Of a DNA stretch of 64,000 nt, positions 59,662 to 64,000 are shown one piece after another. This stretch comes from Actinomadura xylanilytica (lineage in GTDB: Bacteria; Actinomycetota; Actinomycetes; Streptosporangiales; Streptosporangiaceae). Each line of letters begins with the position of its first letter. Within the stretch, counting starts at the first letter, position 1. Made by a program: the position numbers and the translations under genes. Below the pieces are notes generated by a model. That model had not been told where the DNA came from. It was given only the letters and a program-made list of their open reading frames with translations, and searched no databases. The stretch spans positions 558,001-622,000 of the forward strand of contig NZ_JASNWE010000004.1 of assembly GCF_030283145.1 (NCBI RefSeq). The letters are read 5' to 3'.

Positions 59662-59678
59662 TTACGGGACAGCCTTTA
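59653..59678. repeat. Right terminal inverted repeat of the IS5-type element
   Basis: Contains TTACGGGACAGCC; it is the inverse of 58,251-58,276 with two mismatches. The transposase start codon lies within it. Confidence 0.85.
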
Positions 59679-59756
59679 GGGCATCTGGTTATCGCTTCGT
59701 TAAACCTCGCCGACGCCCCCTCCGCGTACAACCTGAGAGGACCATCAGAGCTCAGC

Positions 59757-60112
59757 GTGATCACGCTTCCTGCGCCCGGAACCGAGCCCGGACAGCACCG
59801 CGGGCAGCGGTGCCGCGTCGGCCCCAATGCCACCGGCAAGTGGTTGACCGCCTCCTTGGAGCACTCCGGGGAACAGGTCATCGCCGCGGCGTTCGACCAA
59901 GCCGTCGCCCGCGATCCCGAGCACCGAAGATGCTGGATAGTCCTGGTCGACGGTGACCGCCACCAGCTCGACCTGGTTCACCGGCAGGCCGAGCGGCACA
60001 GGTGGACGTCCACATCGTGGTGGATTTCATCCACCTCGCCGAGTACGTCTGGAGGGCGGCGTGGTCGCTGCACACCCCGGCGACCCGGCCGCCGAACGGT
60101 GGGTCGCGGTCC
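59757..60112 (+). pseudogene. ISKra4-family transposase fragment
   Basis: A middle piece of an ISKra4-type transposase: GPNATGKWLTASLEHSGEQVIAAAFDQA, then RCWIVLVDGDRHQLDLVHRQAERH. After a frameshift near 60,000 it reads DVHIVVDFIHLAEYVWRAAW, and after another HPGDPAAERWVAVQ. Both ends are missing. At about 60,112 it is joined to an unrelated recombinase-like gene. Confidence 0.7.
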
Positions 60113-60114
60113 AG

Positions 60115-61074
60115 CTGGCGCACCGCCGCGCACCTGCGCGACCTGCCGATGGACGCCCGCGTGCTCCCCAAAATCGACCGGCAGATCCTGCTGTTCGAGC
60201 GCTGGTCTCGCCACCGCCTCGCCCAGATCGACGACCCCGAGCATGCCCGGCTACTCCGCCAGTTCACGACCTGGCGTCTGCTCCCCGAGCTCCACGGTCA
60301 AGCGGCGCGCGGCCCGCTCACCAACGGATCACGCAACACCGCCGCCGGACGCTTCAACATCGCCGAGACCTTCCTGAACTGGCTCGGCGGCCGCGTCCGC
60401 CGACTCGACCAAGCGGCCCAGACCGACATCGACGCATGGCACGTCGAGCGTCCCGATCCCGGGCGGCTCCATGCCTTCCTGAAATAGGCGATAGCCGGTG
60501 GACACATGCCGCGCCTGCAACTCCCCACCGCCACCCGAAACGACCGGCCCCCGATGAGCCAGGACCGCCGCCTGGCCCTATTCCGCCAGTTCCTCACCGA
60601 CACACAGATCCCGCTCCGCACCCGGGTCGCCGCCTGCCTCGTCCTGCTCTACGCCCAGCCGGTCAGCCGCCTGGTTCGGCTCGCCGTTCACGACGTCGTC
60701 CAGGACGACGGACAGGTATCCGTACGCCTCGGCGACCCGCCCACTCCGGTACCCGAACTGTTCGCCGCGATGCTCGTCGACCTGACGGCCAACCGCGCCA
60801 ACATGAACACCGCCACCAACCCCGACAGCGACTGGCTGTTCCCCGGTGGCCGCGCCGGCCAACCCCTCTCGCCCGGCGCGCTCCTGCAGCAGCTGCGCGC
60901 GCTCGGAGTCCCGATCACACAAACCCGCACCGCGGCCTTCCGACAACTCGTCCTCCAAGCCCCGCGCCCGTCGTCGCCCAAGCCCTCGGCTTCCACCACA
61001 GCACCGCCACCAAGCACCTCGCCGCCGGCGGCGGAACCTGGCACCACTACCCGGCCACCCGCCCCTCACGCTGA
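60115..61074 (+). pseudogene. Recombinase-like (XerD-type) gene, broken
   Basis: From HLRDLPMDARVLPKIDRQIL onward the sequence resembles a family of actinobacterial site-specific recombinase-like proteins: LRQFTTWRLLPELH, then FLNWLGGRVRRLDQA, RVAACLVLLYAQPVSRLVRL and HHSTATKHLAAGGGTW. An in-frame TAG at 60,485-60,487 replaces what is probably Trp in AFLK-W-AIAGGH. Near 60,958 the frame shifts so the conserved end lies in another frame. The N terminus is replaced by ISKra4 sequence. Family assignment is moderate. Confidence 0.55.
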
Positions 61075-61237
61075 CTAGGGGTTGAGGAACCGGCGGACAG
61101 CCGTTGGCGCTGAGAACGATCTTGACCGGCGTTCCGGCCCAGCGTGGCTCACGCAAGTGGCGGACCGCCGCGCTCAGCAGGATGGGCCGTCGGACGTCTT
61201 TCCTTGTAGAGGCTTTCAACGGAGGGCGGCTTAGCGC

Positions 61238-61768
61238 GTGCTGAAAGTGGATTTCTTGTCTCCTCCCCTGAAAAGGGGCGGGGCGGATGGGGGCAGCCAG
61301 GCGGCCCTGTCCGCGTTGTTCCAGATGCATGGGGGCCAGCTGGTCCGTACGGCCGTCCTGCTCACCCGGGACGACGGTCTTGCCGAAGAGGTGGTGCAGG
61401 AGGCGTTCCTCGGTCTGCAACGCCGCTGGCTGCGCAAGGGCCCGCCGGAGAGCCCCGAGGCGTACCTGCGAACGTCGGTGGTCAACGGCTGCCGGTCCGC
61501 GCTGCGCCGCCGCACGGTTGCGGCGCGGGCCAAGGTCGTGCACCCCGTGCCCGAGGCGTCGGCGCTGCTGCGCGAGGAGCAGGCGCAGGTGCTCGGCGCG
61601 CTGGACGGGCTCCCCCGGCGGCAGCGCGAGGTCGTTGTGCTCCGCTTCTACCTGGGACTGGACGACCAGGAGATTGCCGCCGCCCTCGGTGTGAGCCGCG
61701 GCACCGTTTCCTCGACCATCTCCCGCGCACTGCGCAGCCTTGCCGAACTGCTGAGAGGACAGGAATGA
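61238..61768 (+). CDS. ECF RNA polymerase sigma factor (SigE-like)
   Basis: A 176-residue extracytoplasmic-function sigma factor. Region 2: LFQMHGGQLVRTAVLLTRDDGLAEEVVQEAFLGLQRRW. Region 4: LPRRQREVVVLRFYLGLDDQEIAAALGVSRGTVSSTISRAL. GGAGGG lies 11 bases before GTG 61,238; GTG 61,247 is another in-frame option. It overlaps the next gene by four bases (ATGA), the usual sigma/anti-sigma coupling. Signal and regulon unknown. Confidence 0.93.
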   Translation: MLKVDFLSPPLKRGGADGGSQAALSALFQMHGGQLVRTAVLLTRDDGLAEEVVQEAFLGLQRRWLRKGPPESPEAYLRTSVVNGCRSALRRRTVAARAKVVHPVPEASALLREEQAQVLGALDGLPRRQREVVVLRFYLGLDDQEIAAALGVSRGTVSSTISRALRSLAELLRGQE

Positions 61769-62874
61769 ACACCGATCTGGAGAACCGGCTGCGGGAGGCG
61801 TTCGATGCCCGTACTGCCGGGGTGCCACACCCGGCCGAACCCGCGTGGGCGGCCGCAGGGCGGCCGCGCCGCCGGTTGTGGACACTCGTCCCGGCCGCGG
61901 CGGTCACGCTCGTCCTACTGCTCACCGGCACGTTCGTACGGGTGACGCTGGACGACGTGGGCGAGGAGTTCGACCCCGCCATCGGCATGGGGCCCGTCAG
62001 GCCCGCCACATCGCCGCGGTTCGCGGCCTGGACCGACACCGAAGCGCACAAGGTCGAGATCGTGGACGTCCCGTCCGGGAAGGTTCGGGGGACGCTGACG
62101 CCACCTGCGGGCTACGACCGTTTCTGGACACCGATCACGGCGGCGGCCGACAACCGGACGTTCTTCTTCACGGTCGTGCAGGGCGAGCAGGGCCGGATGC
62201 GCGTCGCCCAGGTCCACCTCGACGACCAGGGCCGTCCCGGACGGCCCGTGCTGGTCGCGCAGGCCCCGTCGGCCGCCGACCTGCGGGTCGTCGCGACGCC
62301 GTCCGCCGCCCCGACGGGCCGGCCGTCGCCCTGGGCCGGCATCGACATGATCGCGGCCTCACCGGACGCCACCAGGCTGGCGATGGTGACCAGCAGCAAG
62401 GACGGCGAAGCGCTCGCGGTTTGGGACCTGCGGACCGGGAGCCATCGGCGGTGGAACGTCCCGACCCCCGTCCAGTCGATCGCATGGGACGCCGGCCGCC
62501 TGCGCTGGGCCGGCGCGTCCTCCGCCGGGATCCTGGACCCGGAAGATCCGGCGCGCACGGTGCGGGCGGATCGGACGTTCCCCGAACGCAACGACTCCGA
62601 CATGCCCCTGCTACTGCCCAGTGGCGACCGGATCGTCCTCCTCACCGCGGGCGACGAGGCACGGCTCACGCTCCTGCCGGCCCGCTCAGGCAAGGCACCC
62701 GTCGTCCTCGACCGATGGCGGTCGGACAGCTATGACCAGCTAGTGGCCGACTCCACCGGACGGCACCTGCTCTACACGCGAGGCCACCGGATCGAACGAA
62801 TGGACCTCAGGACCCGCAAGCACTCCCCGACTTCCAGCAAGGTCACCAAGATGGACCCGACGCTCAGCTGGTGA
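61765..62874 (+). CDS. Membrane-anchored probable anti-sigma partner with WD40-like exterior
   Basis: A 369-residue single-pass protein. A short cytoplasmic N terminus (LENRLREAFDARTAGVPHP) resembles the sigma-binding start of actinomycete SigE-type partners. One helix follows (LVPAAAVTLVLLLTGTFV). Outside is a beta-propeller-like domain with repeats such as MIAASPDATRLAMVTSS and LLLPSGDRIVLLT. No zinc-binding HxxxCxxC is visible, so it would be a non-ZAS anti-sigma factor. Translational coupling to the sigma gene supports the role; direct evidence is lacking. Confidence 0.72.
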   Translation: MNTDLENRLREAFDARTAGVPHPAEPAWAAAGRPRRRLWTLVPAAAVTLVLLLTGTFVRVTLDDVGEEFDPAIGMGPVRPATSPRFAAWTDTEAHKVEIVDVPSGKVRGTLTPPAGYDRFWTPITAAADNRTFFFTVVQGEQGRMRVAQVHLDDQGRPGRPVLVAQAPSAADLRVVATPSAAPTGRPSPWAGIDMIAASPDATRLAMVTSSKDGEALAVWDLRTGSHRRWNVPTPVQSIAWDAGRLRWAGASSAGILDPEDPARTVRADRTFPERNDSDMPLLLPSGDRIVLLTAGDEARLTLLPARSGKAPVVLDRWRSDSYDQLVADSTGRHLLYTRGHRIERMDLRTRKHSPTSSKVTKMDPTLSW

Positions 62875-63339
62875 CCCGCTGCAAGCCGGGGCGCACAAGA
62901 AGGCGCCCGTCCGCCCGACTCGTGACGATCACGAACCACCGAACGAAAAGTCACGCCAACGTCAGCCGCGACGCCCCCACTGGCCGTGGATTCTCGTTCC
63001 GATGCTCGTCCAACCCCGCATGCCCCGCAAGGAGGACCAACCCACCAGCGAAGACCCAAAGTGATCAATGCATTACGAAGCGAACGTTGCAACCGGTCAT
63101 TAACTCAAGATCATTCTCAGCGCCGACCGCTGTCCGCCGGTCCCTCAACCCCGGAATACGACACGGTCGAATACGGCAGGGTGCCGGTCCAGCCCCGCGC
63201 GAGCGGGGGTGGACCGACCTGCAGCCACAGCGGGAGCCCTTGGCCTGGGTTCTCCCCGCGCGGAGACGGTCCGCCGCCGCGAACTTGTGGGCCGTCCCGG
63301 GCGATCTCAGGGAGAACCGTGTCCCCTGGAGGTTTGTGC
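62875..63339. other. Gap between the sigma module and the final lipoprotein gene
   Basis: 465 bp without a gene. A less GC-rich part at 63,030-63,125 may contain the lipoprotein promoter. I see no repeats or RNA gene. Confidence 0.4.
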
Positions 63340-64000
63340 ATGAGGGTTCGTTGCGCGGCCGTCGCCGTTCTCGCCGGTGTCGTGGTCGCCGGGGCGGGGT
63401 GCTCCGGTTCCGGTGTTGAAGACTCGCCCGGGATCGAGCTGGATCGGACGACGAGCGCGTCCGGGACGAAGCCGATCGGGGACGTCGGGTTGCCCGCTGG
63501 GACGTTGCGCGAGCTTTGGCGGGCCGATGTGCCCAGGGTGCCGTCGCCGGATCCGGCGCGTACCGAGTTCGTCGCCGGGCAGGTCGTGGTCGTCTCCAAC
63601 CGGGGGCTGGACGTCCTGGACGCCAACACCGGCGAACCGCGCTGGCATTACTACGAGAAGGCACGACTGGTCGCCGACTACGCGGTCACGGCCGGCGCCA
63701 TGGTGGTCACCACGGTTGCCGCTGACCAGCGCGGTGAGGCGGACCTCGCGGATGATCAGAGCATGCGCACCACCGGCTTGGACGCCCTCAGCGGACGCAC
63801 GCTGTGGAACAACGACGGCCTCCAGCCCGTGACGAACGGCCAGAAGAAGGGGTACGAGCCGCTCGCGTCCGCCAAGGCCGGTGTGGCCCTGTTCGTAGGC
63901 CGGGACGCGAAGAAACCGGGGCTTGTCGCGGTGGACGCACGTACGGGGAAGGATCGCTGGGCCTGGGCTACCGGGTCCGTCCGCTATTGCACGTTCCAGC
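63340..64000 (+). CDS. PQQ-like beta-propeller lipoprotein (runs off the window)
   Basis: The frame is open from ATG 63,340 to the window end, at least 220 residues. GGAGG lies 7 bases before the ATG. The signal peptide ends with lipobox VAGAGC at about 17-22. The mature part shows beta-propeller blades (GLDVLDANTGEPRWHYYE, GLDALSGRTLWNNDG, LVAVDARTGKDRWAWATG). Probably an extracytoplasmic sensor or scaffold. It follows the sigma module after 465 bp and could belong to its regulon. The C terminus is missing because of the window edge, not a mutation. Confidence 0.85.
   Translation, partial: MRVRCAAVAVLAGVVVAGAGCSGSGVEDSPGIELDRTTSASGTKPIGDVGLPAGTLRELWRADVPRVPSPDPARTEFVAGQVVVVSNRGLDVLDANTGEPRWHYYEKARLVADYAVTAGAMVVTTVAADQRGEADLADDQSMRTTGLDALSGRTLWNNDGLQPVTNGQKKGYEPLASAKAGVALFVGRDAKKPGLVAVDARTGKDRWAWATGSVRYCTFQ

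Larger units (their letters stand above)
58251..59678 (-). mobile_element. IS5-type element with a VOC-family passenger gene
   Basis: Terminal inverted repeats at 58,251-58,276 and 59,653-59,678 match at 24 of 26 positions (both contain GGCTGTCCCGTAA). They enclose 1,428 bp: a VOC-family gene (58,378-58,806, plus), a 6-bp-stem hairpin and the transposase gene (58,867-59,661, minus). Simple IS elements of this type are usually 0.85-1 kb, so the extra gene is a likely passenger. No second repeat is visible between the VOC and transposase genes. Confidence 0.75.

Noticed and set aside
1..64000. CRISPR arrays, rRNA genes, restriction-modification, abortive infection or other defence systems
   Set aside because: I saw no regularly spaced repeats, no rRNA signatures and no recognisable defence proteins. 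The only tRNA seen is tRNA-Arg.

Overview
The window is high-GC DNA with actinobacterial gene order, GTG/TTG starts and AGGAGG-like ribosome binding sites. The long RG-rich insertion in Rho, the atp-DUF2550-PduO order and the RR-DALR-lysA-hom-thrC-thrB-rho order point to a filamentous actinomycete. Actinomadura or another Thermomonosporaceae is my best guess from general resemblance; I ran no search. Positions 1 to about 42,000 are chromosomal core or near-core. From the tRNA-Arg gene at 41,998 to about 61,100 the sequence is accessory: recombinases, IS elements, broken genes and resistance genes, with lower GC in places.

Layout. 1-7.1 kb: an M50 protease, a divergent TetR/NmrA-type oxidoreductase pair with a clear operator, a carotenoid oxygenase followed by an aldehyde dehydrogenase, a 36-residue orphan ORF with a strong terminator, and a serine/threonine kinase-beta-propeller gene that has lost its kinase domain. 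7.1-13.4 kb: a GMC oxidoreductase, PduO cobalamin adenosyltransferase, two DUF4097 lipoproteins, a secreted M28 aminopeptidase and a DUF2550 protein. 13.4-21.3 kb: the complete F1Fo ATP synthase operon (atpI-atpZ-like-BEFHAGDC, minus strand). 22-30.7 kb: WecA-like transferase, DUF2207 membrane protein, an orphan histidine kinase, a small secreted protein, Sua5, PrmC, PrfA and L31. 31-33.2 kb: a NarL-type two-component system. 33.3-41.9 kb: Rho and the threonine/lysine operon headed by a single-domain response regulator and an ArgRS-like DALR protein.

Accessory region. A large serine recombinase abuts tRNA-Arg(CCG). Its reading frame has no stop before it runs antisense through the tRNA and in frame into the response regulator. 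An 11-bp copy of the tRNA 3' end at 50,951 may mark the other end of an element of about 8.9 kb carrying a replication-relaxation protein, an anti-sigma-type ATPase, an HTH/TPR regulator, a GNAT enzyme and a lipoprotein. To its right lie a decayed tyrosine integrase, a second NmrA-type gene, a frameshifted IS630, an APH-like kinase and an AAC(3) acetyltransferase, a secreted protein, an IS5-type element whose inverted repeats enclose a VOC-family gene, and an ISKra4/recombinase pseudogene chimera. The window ends with an ECF sigma factor, its membrane-anchored partner and a truncated beta-propeller lipoprotein.

The strongest candidates for something new are: (i) a shared palindrome (17 of 18 bases) plus a shared promoter motif upstream of both the DUF4097 lipoprotein pair and the two-component system 23 kb away, suggesting one regulon; and (ii) the IS5-type element with a VOC-family passenger gene between its 24/26-matching terminal repeats.
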